A stretch of DNA of 64,000 nucleotides from Silurus meridionalis (Eukaryota; Chordata; Actinopteri; Siluriformes; Siluridae): contig NC_060890.1 of assembly GCF_014805685.1 (NCBI RefSeq), forward strand, positions 18,394,000-18,457,999, read 5' to 3'. The notes under the pieces are model-generated. The model worked only from the letters and a program-made list of their open reading frames with translations, made no database searches and was not told the origin of the DNA. The position numbers and the translations under genes were made by a program. This document shows, one piece after another, positions 14,096 through 29,139 of this stretch (positions are counted from its first letter, which is position 1; each line of letters starts with the position of its first letter).

Positions 14096-15542
14096 CTTTC
14101 TTTTTGGGGATCTAGTCTCCTCAGAGTACCTGCCTCAGAAAGAACATCTCTGTTTTGATCACAGATATTTAGACCATAGTTTATGGACCATTAAATAAAT
14201 GTATTCTTTGAAAAGTAAAAAGGCGGATCCTTTGTGACAATTATGTAAACATGGTGTAAAGATTCTGTAAATCTGCAGCTTAGAGCCTGTCAATATTGCA
14301 TGCTTTGTATATACTATATACAGTGTATATATATGTACATACATAGCTTGGCTTGGCTTGGCTTTGCTTGGCTTGGCACTTCCGAATACAAGTGTGACAC
14401 AATTGCACCGGCAGTCACTTTTTCCAACAACACAATCATCCTTTGAAGCATTGAAGTACCTGTATTTGGGATGTGTGATGGCGTAAATGATGGGGTTGTG
14501 GATAGCTGAAGCCTTGGCAATCACAGCAGGGACCGAGTTCATGTATGGTGTGAGCAAGTCCGCATAACTACATGGAGAAAATTTTATCAAATGAATACAA
14601 CAGAGAGGTAAAAAATGAGTAAAACAGAGACACATGGTCAGATGTACCTGTGCTTTCTACTTGACAGTTACAGTTAGCTAAAGTAGATGCAATGCTGCAA
14701 AATAGTTAAATAAAAGACTAAAGTATTTATACCAAATATCGAGAAGAATGCAAGACTGGAGCAGCCAAAAGGTGATAGGAGTTTAATAAATATTCCAGAT
14801 TTATTGTTTGACATCTGCATTAATAGTCGTAGTTGATTAGATTGATTTAGTATTAATAATGACAGCAATATTTTATAAAGAAATAATATACAATTTTCTA
14901 ATAACTACACAGAGACCGATGCTATGATCCAAATCATTAAATCAGAGGAAAGAACACAATCAGTGAGCCTTTCTCAGTCAGAGTCTACCAACTTTTCACA
15001 TATTGATGGTAGGATTTAGAATAGAACTCTGATTGGGCCATCTAAAATATTGAAATCATTACTTTGTTGATTTGGATTTATGCTTTGGGTCATTATCTTG
15101 CACCAAAGAGAAATCTTTCTTCATCATGAAAACATCCATGATTCCCTTTGTCTTGACTAGAGCCCCAGTCCCACCTGAAAAAAAAAAACTTGAAACTCCC
15201 ACCACCATGCTTCAATATTGCCCATTTTGTTGGCCAATGCTTTAGGTCATAAGCTGGTTTTTTTTTTTTGCCAAATCGATGTTTTAGACTTAAGTCAAAG
15301 AAGTTCTCACTTGGTCTTATCAATATAAATATGTTGGTGGGGTTAATCATAATCACTTTATTGATAACAGGTGAATGATAATTACTTTAAAACAGAAGTT
15401 TGGATGTAATTTGATTAAATCTAAGTACAGTCACATGCTCCATTATACTATAACCCATAGGCAGCCACTTTATAATAATTCTTCTTATTTTTTCACCTAA
15501 AATGTTTGCTTGTTTTTATTTAAATTACTAAATGTGTAAAGC

Positions 15543-15575
<33 letters not shown>

Positions 15576-18500
15576 ACATATTTTTATATGAGTAAATAAG
15601 TCTTAGCAGCTAAGAGTCTATGCTACTGATTAGGACCCAGGACTAACCCAGGTTTTTTTTTATCAAGAAATGTATTCAAATTCTTTTAAGCTCTTTTGTT
15701 TTACTTTGGCGTGCTCCTGAGAAGCTGGTTATAAAAAAGGATTATGGTATTTGTGGTACATTAAGCTTTAGAAGTCTTGTTGGGATTGAAAAGATGGATT
15801 TCTAAGGGATTCACCATCTGGGCCATTCTTAGCCTGTTTATTTACGGAAGGCCTAGCTATAATCAGAGTAATAACACATAGGGTGTACTAAAACAGCAGC
15901 AGTATTGTGAAAACTGTGTGGAAAAATGTACTTACAAATTTCCTCTATAAATGTGAGTCACTTTGTCCACCTACTGCTCTCTATCCAAATTCTAGTTGGA
16001 TTCATGTTTTAAGTTGATTTCCATGGCAGCAGATAGCCAGCATGTTCCATCACATGATCACGCTCATCCTATAACTATGTCACTGAGCTGTTTACATATG
16101 CTTGTGTGTTTGATATGGACCCTATTTACATGAAATTTTCTGTTGATTTGAATTTTGCTCATTGACACCCTAGAGATTTTCACTTCCCAAAAGTCACATG
16201 GATACTATGGACCTGGGCCATCTACATACTAAGAGGTGTGAAAAAGTATGAAAAGACTGTACTATGGCACAATTTTACAGCGTAACTCGTTTTATATTTC
16301 TACATTCAGAAAAAACATTATTTATATTTTAGAAATGTGTGGCTGAGTGAATATAAAACTTTAATTGCTGGGCCATTTTCATTCCAATTTATAAAATATT
16401 TACAAATGAATGTAAATGTTGTCAAATGCAATTTTGTTTAAATTGTACTTTCTGTTAAGCAGTAAATGATAAACATTGCTCCTCACCCTGCAAATGCCAT
16501 CAGAGCCACACAGGAATATGGAGACCAGGATATCACGTACAACAGAATGACTATGAGAGCCACTTTGGCCATCTTCCATTCACTTTTCAATCGATGGAAC
16601 TTTTTAATTGAGTCTTTAGTGATTCCTCCTTCTTCACTAATTTTGCCCACAGCACTGTAACACAGACATTTAGTTTAATTTACAAACTGTACTAATATTC
16701 AACCATACTTAAAAGTAATGTATTCCCAAAGCTATAGAATATTAAATAGTTTAATACAGTGCCAATTTGTAAATATTCACCACCCCTCCTTGCAGCTCTT
16801 TTACATATTATAGTGTTAAACCTGGAATTGTAATGGACTCGACTGGAATTTTACTAAATTACATGCAACTTATATCTGAAAATCACAAAATATTTTTTTC
16901 TCACATAGATTAATTCAATTAGCTGCAGACCTACTACAGTTACCTTTGGCTTTAATTACAGATACAAGTACTCAGAGATATGACAATACTAGCTTTCACA
17001 TCTAAATCCTGATATGTTCACCCATACTTGTAGGCAAATTGCTGTCAAATCGAATGGCATCCAATCAGTTTTTCAAGCCTTTCACCAATTCTCAGTCAGA
17101 GTACTACCTGATCTTTGAATGGGCTTTTTATGAACAGTAGGGTCGTCCTATTTGAGCCTTACTAGTTTTGTCCTAATGCACTTAAGATTTCTGGTCCCTG
17201 CTAATCAAATACACCATGCCACAATGTGAGGATGGTGCTCTCTGTGTGATGAGCATATTTTGGCTTTTCTGCCAAATCAGACCAGATAAAACTGTTTGTA
17301 TGTTTCCTGAGTGCCTAAGATGTCTTTTGGCAAGCGTATTGTAGTAATAATTACACATTACGCATAAATGTTACAAATGAAAGGTAAATACCTATGCAAG
17401 GCACTGCTTAAGACTTGTAATTGTAAAAACTTTTTCCCATACCCCAATGGCCCATAGCAATCAAAATTATTGGTTTATTTCCAACATAAGGTTAATTAAT
17501 TAGATAGTTGGTAATATCACTCTATTATTTGTAACACAGATTTTTATAGAAATGCCTGAGGAAGTTTTAAATAGTGAACTTTTGCATATAACAAAAAAAT
17601 CTGACCAAATCAAATTCATATAATCCTAATCTGATCACAAAAATGTGTCCTTTTAACTATTTAATAATGAAAAAAAAAACATTTTTCAGTTTAGAGCCCT
17701 TGTTGAATCTGGATAATTCATGCTGACAGTCAGAATAAAACCAACCTGGTGGTGCTGCGAATTGCTCGGAAGATGCAGAAATAGCAGTAAATAATGATAA
17801 ACAGAGGAATGAAGAAGACACAGATGAAGAGCAGCATTGTGTAGGCACGAACAGATGGGGTGAATGTCATATAGTCCCATGTACAAGAGGTCATCAATCC
17901 CTCAGGAACATATGCACCTAGAAGACAATACAATGCACTTATTGTTCATGTGTGATGTAGATCAAGCAAAAAAGAGACATAGTGTCTACTCACTCCATCC
18001 AAAAAAGGGAGGAAGGCTCCAGAACAAGGTGTACAGCCAGGCTAGGGCGAGGATGACCAGGGCATGCTTGTGTGACATCTTGCCAATGGAGGTCAGAGGG
18101 CGAGTGATCACAAAATATCTATCCACTGCGATGACCATTAGTGTGATCATGGAGCACATCCCAAATAGAGCACCACAAAATGCATACAGCTCACACCCTT
18201 CAAAGAGAAAAAAAAAGTTATGGTATTCTCATTGACACTTAGCATGCCAAAGCTATTCCCCATTTAATAAATTAGCTGTGGTTATCTTTAGACCGTCGCA
18301 TTCATACTGATTTATTGTCACTATGGAAATGTCACTTCAATCAGGCACACAATGTCAAACTATCAAGCACACAATTGATCTAATTTCAAAGATTATTACT
18401 GTTTATTTTTTCCTAAGTATTGTACTAATCACATTTTCATAGCCATGATTTCTTGTCGAAAAGTGTCACACATCATCTTCATACCAGGTCAGGGGGTCAT

Positions 18501-21500
18501 GGCTGAAATGTTTACTTTCACATATCTTCTCAACTTTATTGTGGGTTTTTTATACTGTAGTTTAAGTTTCTGTGTATAAAATATGTATTTTTTTTTTGTA
18601 GTAGTGTAAAGTATTAGATTATTTAAATGTGCACCTGGCACAGAAGAGTTCAGGATCTTTACAAGTCCTCTCTAATCTGCTTGGCATATATAGCTGCTAT
18701 ACCCTGTGTTTGGATTATTCATACAGAAGCTGTACATTTGTATTGTACACTTCCTAGCATTTACTGGCTTCTGCACAGACTGGAAAAGCAATCTACTAAT
18801 TGAGAGCTAAGCTTAGAACTTACTCACTGACATGCACTGACTAAGAATACACAGATATAGAGAAAGTAAATAAAACACTCCAGGAACAGGCAAGCAAGCA
18901 AGCTAAGAGATTGATCATTCATTTATTTACTCATTCATTCAAAGTGAAAGAAAGAAACGTACTATATTCTAGCACCTACTCTAAAAGAAGGGAACTGTAT
19001 AATCAATCAAAATATATCTGTGTAATTGGTATTATCTGATATTATACCATTGCAATGGGGCACACTTTTTACACTGAGATGTGCACATTTCACTTTCACC
19101 TGCACAAAGAAAGCCATTCAACACAAGAAATCATGGAGGCTGCAAGCCATGAACGAATTAGTTAATAAATAAATAATTGCAAAAATAAATATTACTTATT
19201 CATTATAAAGAACAACGTAAGAGGGGAAAGGCTAGGAACCTGAGAAGGAGACAAACTGAGAGGAAGCGATTGAAATTTTTTGTCTTCTTTTTTCAGTTGA
19301 TCAGGAAACATGCTCAATGTGCTTCGACGTATTCAGCCATGCAGTAACTGCCCCGCTTCAAAAAGAACAGGTTTAAAAACAAACTTCCATTAATGATCAA
19401 AGGCTTCTCTCAGTCTATGCAACTGAAGCATGATGTACCCTGCTTGTTTCTACTGACAAGACATTTCTAAAATCTCTGAACACACTTATTCTTTTTTGGT
19501 AAATAAAGGAATGCCATTTTTTTTGTGCTAAATTAAATGTTATGTCAAACTATTACAGATGCATTTATGCACCAAAACAGACATGAGTGTCTCACCACTA
19601 TATAATTTACTAGGTTTACATAAGACTCATCTGAAGACAAAAGTTTATCCATGTTTCAAGTCCAAGATCCAAGTCTCCAGTGGACTTGTTGAACTTCAAG
19701 AGCTGCATTCTGCCATTTTAAGGGAGTATTAGTGCAACTCATACAAACAGCTTATGAATGCAATATATTATGATAGGTTTTAAAAGCCGCTGTTTAAAGA
19801 GCAGGGTTTCGTAGGGCAGTGCTCTGCAGTAAGGATCAATATCATGTAAAGTTCATTACTGTTGCTGTAGCGTCACTAGGCAACAAGTAATACACTAAAC
19901 TCCTGTATATAGCCAAAAGACATGTGGACACATGACCATCATTTATTTGTGGGCATTTCCTCAAAATTGTAAAAACACATATGTAATATAATGTCTTTGA
20001 GATTTGATGGTGGGCTGGAGCTATAGAAATATGAAAAAACACAATAAATAAAGATAAAGACACTGACTATACTGTTTGTGCAAGGAATGAAAGTGAGACA
20101 GTGCAAAAAATAATGTAAGTGAGGCAGTGCAGAGCCCTGATGATGAACTGGAACTATGACATTCAAGATCTTCTCATCTAACAACAGTGCCTGACCACAC
20201 TAATGCTCATGAGGCTAAATAGGCAAATCCAAACAGTCATTCTCAAAGAAATGAAGTTAAATCCTTCTCAGAAGAGTGGAGTTTATTTTTACCAGCACAG
20301 AGAGATTCCATATTAATAACCACAGTTTTGGAATAGGATATCTGACAGGCACATATGAGAGTGATGGCAAGGTGTCCGTATACCTTTTGGCCATATAGTG
20401 TATCAATACAATACCTATTTAGGATTACAAGTTAATTAACTCTTCACATTGTGCTTTAAATTATGTTAACTTTTAGTGCATCTTATAAGTGGAAAATATT
20501 TTGATTATAATCCAAATAGGACAAATATTACTGCAGATAGGTTTCTACATTATCTTCAAACAATGATTTCCTGTCATTCTCAAAACAGCATTCTTATTGT
20601 AGTCCTTGTATTAAAATTTTTTTTTAAAAACACATCCTACACAAAGCACTTAACTTCCAAAGACAAGTCTATAAACCTGATGTGATGTTACATGCTTTAT
20701 CCCCAATTTTGATGGCCTGGAACTGAGCGATTAAAGAAGATGAAGGGATTAAGCAAGCAGGGCCTGTTGCTGACTCTGGATTACTGTACCTTTCTCTCCA
20801 AAGATCCATCGCCTGTGCATGCTGGTAATGAAGAAGGTGGGTGTCTGAGTGACACACATCAGGAAGTCAGTAATGGCCAGATTAATAATGAACATGTTGG
20901 CTGGTGTTCTTAGACTTCGACTCCTTTGTTTGTAGAGATGAGAGAGAAAGACAAAGTTTAGAATTGTAATCTCTGTGGTTTAATTACATATCACATTGGG
21001 ATTTTGTACTGGGAGACTTGAGTTTTAAGAATGTGGCCAGGAGATGAGAGTGATAACTACTGTCTATAAAGGATACTAAATTTAAAATGTCTACTATTAG
21101 TATACAATTAGGTGAAAAAAGCCGCTAATACCTGTTGTACACCTGTAACAGGATACTACAAAGGACTTGCACTAAATCTTTTCTCTTTTATAGAACCTTA
21201 ATTCAATCTACACTATGTTTGAGGCTCTTGTGCAAACCCTTGACCCATGTGATTAGGAGACTTTAAACTGCAGAGACATTCTTTTCCTTTTGGTATTTAC
21301 AGTACATGGTTGCTTGTGCAAGTGTAAATGTTATTTCAGCAGCCTGCTAACCTTCATCATGGTGAGATGTATGAACACTGACCTTCCTCTTACCCTCTAC
21401 TACTACAGCAGGGGTCACCAACCTTTTTGAAACTGAGAGCTACTTCTTGGGTACCGATTAATGTGAAGGGCTACCAGTTTGATACACATAGTTTTCAGTT

Positions 21501-24500
21501 TGATCTGTAAATAAATTTTATAAATAAATACATTTACCTTTTATTATATGTTATTTTAATAATTACTGATATTCATCTATGTGATTTAACAAAGTAGGAA
21601 ATAGCTATTTTTAGAAAGGCACCAGGTAACCCGCACGGACCACATGAGTAGCCCGCGGGCCCTTTCTAAAAATAGCTATTTCCTTCTTTGTTAAATCATT
21701 GTTGATAATTATTATGAGAAATCATTAACATGATCAGTGTCTTCACATAGATGAATATCATTAGTTATTAATAATAACATATAATAACCATGTTGGTGAC
21801 CCCTGTACTACAGCAATCAGACGTTTTCCTCTTTCAGCTAGTGCTTTGTTGAGAATTAGTTCTACAGACTGCTTATATCATACATTCTTAATCAGTTTAA
21901 AATGTGATGAGTCCCTTACTTGCTGAAGGCGTACATGACCAGAAAGTTGCCCACCATGCCGGTGATGCCAACGATTAAGATAACTGTGCCAATAGTATAG
22001 TGGGCATGGTCTGGAACATCCACCGTGGGAAAAGGATAGCGTATCGTTTGAAGCATAGACACCTGTGAAATGAAACAAGCAAACAGCAGGTCAAAGGAAC
22101 AGCTAGAAAAGACTAAAAGTGTTTTTTCCCAGGTCAGCGCAGGGACACATGTTTCACTTCCATTGCCAAGTTACTTCTAACATAACTTCAGCATCCTGAT
22201 TTTTGTTGATTCTTACCAGAATCTTAAGGGTACAGAACTGAGACATAAAAGTGAAGTTACAGTTATCAAAAACAAAAACAAAAAAACACAGGATGTGAAC
22301 CAAATTACATCGTACGGAATCCTACTGCATGGTAATCACAAATTGTGCTTTTGTTTAATGGGATGGTATTCAGAAGAAAACTATGGTGGATGTGTATATG
22401 GATAAATCTGGATATAGATTACAATCAAATGAAATCGTGTGGTTTAATTTCTAATTGTCTGTATGAATTATATATTGTACATGGGTACACACTGAACCTT
22501 ACATTGGTAATTATCACTTACTGAATAATAACTGATAGAATTATTATTATTCATTATATTAATGATTATTACTTCCACTACTACTACTACTTATTATTAT
22601 ATGAGCTATATTATTAATAATAATGTAGCCTATTTTTAAAACTAAAACTTGACTTAAAAAGTGTTTAACCCAAACTAATTAAATTTAGGTAAATAATCTC
22701 ATGAACATTTGTTTAAAAAATGTATAGAGGAGACTTTGGGTAAGTGCTAAAATAAGTAAATAAGTACAAGCTGTAAGAATTTGAAAACCCTGTACACCTT
22801 TGACCTAATTTTACTTTTGAAACTTGCATGTGAAAAGGAATTCTTTGTTTGTGAGTTGAAAGTGGCATAAAGTGACCCACATAGCGGCGGCGGATTTAGT
22901 GCAGCTGTGATGAGCAACAAAGTTCTTTCTGTGTCAAAATATAATTTTTTATTTATTATTATTTTTCAAACCTTCACAGGTGACTACTGCTACTATGGTT
23001 GTCTAAATGTGACCAATAGAAGGATGGAATAGGATGACACAGAATTCACAGATTGCATTAAAGCTCTATCATTACAGAGCAAAAAGAGATGCAACATGAA
23101 CAGAATCGAATTTACAACCAAATGCTTTTCTCCGACACGTCAAGTGTTTACCATAAATACAAACTATTTCATGCTTGCAAATTGAACAGCTATGCAAATT
23201 TCCCTTTGGGATGACTAAAGTTATCTATCTATCGATCTACAAGTGTGTGCTGCTTTGCTTTACACAAGTGCTGACTGATGACACATGAGAACAGGCCATT
23301 AGAGTATCTTTCTTGAATCATCTGACATCCCAGCTAACAATTTTATGTTCTGAGAATGTTTTCCTAACATGTTTTCCTCTCTTTTGATTGTGGAAACAGT
23401 GATTGGAAATGTGAAAAATGTGAAAATGTCCAGTTTGCTTAATGTCGCTGGAATGTTAGCATAACATTCCTGCAACGTTCTCTCCACCTAAATTTATTCC
23501 AAAATACAACGTTCTATGAAAATTGTTTTGTAACATTCCGAAAACGTTCAAATGTCCAGTTTGCTTAACGTTGCTGGAATGTTATGTTAAGGTTAGCATA
23601 TCATTACTGCAATGTTCTTTACACCTACATTTTATTAAAAATCCAACATTTTATTATCGTTATTTTAGAATATTTCAAAAACATTAAAACGTCCAGCTTC
23701 TTAAATGTTACAGAACATTTTTTAAGGTTGGTACAACATTCCTGCAACAATCTATTAACAGACTAACATTTTGTTAATAACTTTATTTATAGAATATTTA
23801 CCTTCTAAGAAAATGTATTTAGAACATTACATAGTTTAGTTGAATATATCTGAATTCTAAAAGTTGAACATTTTCTAAGTAAAAAAATTTATATGGAGAC
23901 AATGGCAGATTGATATGGAGATTATGGCTTTTAATGGAACTTCAATATTTGTGAAAATAACATAACAGTCACATGTAACAATTTTTTTACACTTTTATAT
24001 TATATACTTAAAGAAACAAATTTATATGATTTACATGATTCAAATTTAAGCATAATCAGTAAGAACTCTAAGAACTTTAGTCAGTAGAGGAAAATTAGGG
24101 TTGTGGTCCATGCCCAGTCCTTTCACGTTCCATCTGTAAAATTAACATTAAGGAATTAAATAAATAATTAGTGTGGATATTCCATAAAATATAACCCTTA
24201 AAAAATAAAAATGTTAAATCAAACAAGATGTAATAGATAGATTACAAATGTTTTACAATAGAAATATTCAAGAACACGTTGTATAGCTGTCACCTGAAAA
24301 AAGAAAACTGGTTTGATTAAAGAGAAAAAAGGTAGTGTAAAAATGCTCTATAGCCGAAATTTATTAGATTAATTTTTTAAAAGGTCTCTTTCCAGTGCTA
24401 TTTTCCCCACATGGTAATATAGGGTTAGATGACCCACAAGGCTAAAATGAACCTCTAACCAACAGTAGGAAGTTAAAAGGTAATGTAAATGTTGCTTGTA

Positions 24501-27500
24501 TAAAAAGAAATACAGTAAAAAAAAGTCAAATTTGCATTAATATAAGTTGTTAGCAATTTCTTAAAAGTTTACTGTTATTCAGAACAAAACAAGATAAAAT
24601 TCAGAAAATGTGAATAGTTAAAATAATACAAACATATAAACAGCGTACAAATATCTAAATTATAAAATAAAAAATTATGATAGTCATTACAAATAAATGA
24701 ACATACAGTTAAAAAAATAAACTGAAACTTGCATCTCTTCTTCAGCACCAAATACAAATGTTTCTATATTAACAACGTACCAGTTTATTTGTAATGCAAG
24801 CAGCCATTTACCATTATTATACATTATATTTTATATATATATAATCAGGGTTTTTCCCTGGGTTAAAAAAGGTCTCCAGTGGTGGCTGACAGCCATCCAC
24901 ACTAAAAAAAGTACCTTACCCATGTAAACGGCGATCGCAATACTGGTCATATTAATAGGCTATGCAATCAGAAACAGATGTTACCTGTCACTCCCACTGT
25001 CATCCTTTCTTGCTCTCAGAAATAAAGCTTTGATTTTTCTACTGGCTTTCATATTTATGTAAGATTCTTTGCACCTTATTAGCTAGACCTGACAATTGTT
25101 TTGGTATAGTCATATCAATATGGAAAAGCATTAAAAAGTTTATTTTAACTAATAGACTAATTTTCTACCATACATCTGAATGAAATTAGTAGCTAGCTAA
25201 CAAATTACTTTGTCATCGTTTCACCTTAATCCAGTCTAAATGAAATGATTTAATAGGTAATTTACTACACATTGTCATATAAATAACCTGAAATAATGTG
25301 GATTGTTAAGGTTTAATCTTTTATAATTATTAAGGTTATAGGCTACATCAAAATTAGGATCTCATTTCTGAGGTGTTCTGAGTAAATGATTTATTATTGT
25401 TATACACAGATTCAGACAGTGACGTCTTGTAAGTTCAGCCAATCAGTTGTTTTAACTGTTCATAAAAATGATCTGTTCAAATCTACTCACTAAGAATTTA
25501 AAGCCCATCCACTGCATTATGTAAGTTCATTAGCCAACTGTGCAAGTCTAAATCCTAAACAAGGCATGTTGTCTGTATCATCAGAATAAAAAAATTTTTT
25601 TTTAAAAAAGACACCTACATTTTAACATCAAACTCCAAATCACTGTGCGTTCCCTTAAGGGGTGGCGTTTGCTGAAGGGGGCAAACAAAAATTATTCAGA
25701 CTATTTGCACCTCAGAGTTGTCTACATGACACTAATACAATTTGTTGTTTTGTAGACATTGTTAATTGCCAGTCTCACAATTTATTTTTTAAAAAAACAT
25801 GGCAGATTCAATATGGACTTTCTCCTTTTTTCCTGTGGATGAGAATGCAGATAAATTGTAAACATACTGAGCGAACCTCTGTGTGTCAGTGTCATTAAAC
25901 AAGTCCTTTAACTTCTTTAATGGTCCCACTGACAGGATCCTTGCTACAAAAAATATTCAATCAAAAGTTGTTTTTGTAAATCTAAATGCAAACCTGACAA
26001 ACAATACATCATTTGAAAGCTTAAAGATTCTAGTTTTTATAATTGATGATATATTTTTTCTCAATAGGTGAATTAAGATCTTTACTTTGAAGTAGCAATG
26101 CACAGGTAAAATCTGAAAAAATAGAGAAAGAGTTCAAAACGTTCATCCGTTCTATATTTTGAGAAAAAAAGGTCTATATATAAATATTAAATTTATTTTT
26201 TTAATCCTGTTTGTGATGCAGCACATTGTATAATTGTATAATGTTCCTTCACTTTGGGTTCCTTGCCACAGAAACCCTGGGTTTCTTCTATGACATTTTT
26301 GTTAGAAGCTGAATTAAAATCAAATTCTGCCAAACTGCATTTCCTAATTTCTAATAGGTACTCTTTTTATTTATAAAAATATTCCAAATTGTAAAATCTT
26401 ATTTTTTTCTTTTTTACATCACAGCAAGGCACCCAGTATTAAACTTACCTTTATGCATTAGCTAAAGTAATCTTAATCGTAATTTTAAACCATGGTAAAT
26501 AAATGAAGCCAACCGTTAATAAATAAAAATAAATGACTAGCACTTACCTTTTCTTGAGGTGTGAACTCATCATGGTGTTCAAATCCGAAAAACTTGACTC
26601 TGCCATCACAATTCGAAATACATAAAATAAATTGATATACAGTCACAGTATTCAAACACATTTCTAAAATCATGTGCACCTACACCCTGACTGAACTGTG
26701 AATACTGACCGATTCTCACAAAATTACGAGTTAATGTCACGGTCGATCGATAGATTTTGAGCGCTAACATTACAAAAAAAGAAAAATATTAACTTATTTA
26801 AAGATGAATAGTGCGTTACTACATCATTTCCTTTTTTGTTGCATTTTAGAGCAGTTTATAGCTTTTCGAAACTTAGACTTAAATAAAATCTTAAATTGGC
26901 ATTAAATCTTACAGTAAGTTATTTAGTACATTACACCTGCAGCACTGCTTTAGCTAAAATGATCAGTGAGATATATATTATATTGCCATATTATATGACA
27001 AAATATACAAATTGTTTTAATTAACGAAGCAACAGCTATAATTACGTTAATAAGAAAATAAATCACTGGTACTTACCTTTTGGTGTATGTTCTCGTCCGC
27101 AAATGCTGATCCGAAACTCCTCTACCGTCAAAATTTTCAAATACATATAGTAAATCGCCTGCATTGTCACAGTAAATCATTTCCAAAATCAAGTACAGTG
27201 GTACCTCGACATACGAGTTTAATTCGTTCCGTAACCTTGCTCGTATGTCAATTTGCTCGTATTTCAAAGCAAATTTCCCCATTGAAATGAATTGCCATTA
27301 ATCCGTTCCAGCCCCCAAAATGCCACCCCAGTTGTTTTTGTTACGTGTTTTTGAAAAAGAAAAATGTATTTATAAATGAAAAATATTGTATAAAAACATA
27401 ATAAAAGAGAATGTAAAGAAATAAACTGGTTAAGCATAGTACATATCATTGAAGTACTACGCCCGTACTGCCTCGCCAAGTCAATCACTCGCACACCTTG

Positions 27501-29042
27501 CTCATGTTTTCCTATGATTTCACGCTTCAATTCAATAGACATCATCTTCTTCTGAGCCCTGATCTTTCCACTCACTTTCTTCGGACCCATGGTTATAAAA
27601 AGAAATGTGATAAAGTACTGTAAATGTACAAAAAGCACAAAACGCGAGCACAACTTATCAAAGATGCTTCGACAGCGAGGCAAACAAGCACACTGACTGA
27701 GGCCAGTGTTGCTGATTCACCTCGAGATTCGTCACAGTCACATGTTAGTGCGCGCGCACATTCAAACCTTTGTTTGTGTGTGTGTGTGTATCGAGACGAA
27801 TCAGCAACACTAACTGAGGCGTCTTGAGCTCGTACCTCAAATTTTTGCTCGCGTAACAAAGCAAAAAATCGACCGAGTGACCACTCGTATCTCAAAAAAC
27901 TCGTATGTTAGGGCACTCGTATGTCGAGGTACCACTGTACACCTACATAACACTGACTAAACCACCATGAATAATGCAATAATGATCAACCATCACAAAA
28001 TGGCGATCGGAACCCACGTCACTACCGATTTTGGGTGTAGACAAACTAATTCGAAAGATTAAATGTTAGCTTATATAAATATGACCACGGCGTTACAACA
28101 TTGTCCTTTTTTGTCTGCATTTGAATAGTTTATAGCTTTTAGAAAACCTAGGCTTAAATAAAATCTTTTTTTTTTTACCTATTATTTTTATTATTGGAAG
28201 AAGAATGAGAAGGATGTGTTTGTAATCAGGTTCATAAAACAGCCACCACTTACTGGCAGTTTTAGTTTTATATTTAAATACATTATAATTATTATTATTA
28301 TAATACATTATTTTCAATCATATTTCTGTATTAATAGGCTATTATTTACATTTAATTATTTGGCTTACATATTTATAAAAATGTTCTTTAGATGTTTAGC
28401 ATTATGAGAATCCAATATGAGTTCAATTACAGGACATAAACACTTCATGAACACTCAGAACATTTGATGATAACATTATGAAAATATTTAGCAAATATAG
28501 CATTTAGCAAATATTAAAAAATAACATTCAGAAGTTATAGGAACTTTTATTTCAACGTTTTTAGGACATTCAAGTACAAGAACATTGTAATGAAATTCCA
28601 TGAATGTTGTTCTCATAATGTCTAAATAACATTCAACAAATACTAATACATCAGAACAATGTTTCAAGAACATTGTTCTAAGGATATTTTCTGTCAACAT
28701 TAGAAAAACAGTCATCAAGTACAAAGAATGTCATATGGACGTTCCAGGAACATTGTTCTAATAACGTTTTTCTAAACATTAGCAGAACATTCATTAAGCA
28801 TTAACGTCATAAGGATGTTCCAAAAACATTGTTATAAGAAAGGTTTTTTTAACAACATTTGGGGGAATTTGTATTTGTATTAATAACTAATAACGTTATG
28901 TGAACGTTCTATAAACATTGTTTTGAAAAGATTTTGTTTAAAATTCAGACAACTTCTAAAAATGTTAAGGAAAGTTGTGGGAACGTTACCTGTTAGCTAG
29001 CTGGAGTAATAAGTATAAAGCTTAAGTTTAAGATTATTGTGT

Positions 29043-29139
<97 letters not shown>

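Larger units (their letters stand above)
23329..29004. mobile_element. 5.7-kb element with inverted arms of AACGTT-rich repeats
   Basis: The left end is ccagctaacaa; the right end reads ...tgttagctagctgg, its imperfect inverse. The left arm (to about 23,880) holds three tandem units of roughly 125-140 bp starting at 'aatgtccagtttgc', full of aacgttc and aacattcc words. The right arm (about 28,430-28,990) holds other tandem units with ggacgttcc, caagaacattgttct and aacgtt. The interior is AT-rich and contains a duplicated unit and exon-like pieces, listed separately. Such arms suggest a DNA transposon with subterminal repeats. I do not recognise a transposase, see no certain target duplication, and borders are approximate. 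It fills half of opn4 intron 1. Confidence 0.55.

Noticed and set aside
14159..14635. 158-codon minus-strand ORF containing the melanopsin TM7 motif
   Set aside because: Only 14460-14567 is exon. The rest is reading through the donor and acceptor into intron, including a GCTTG repeat translated as [10 protein letters not shown].
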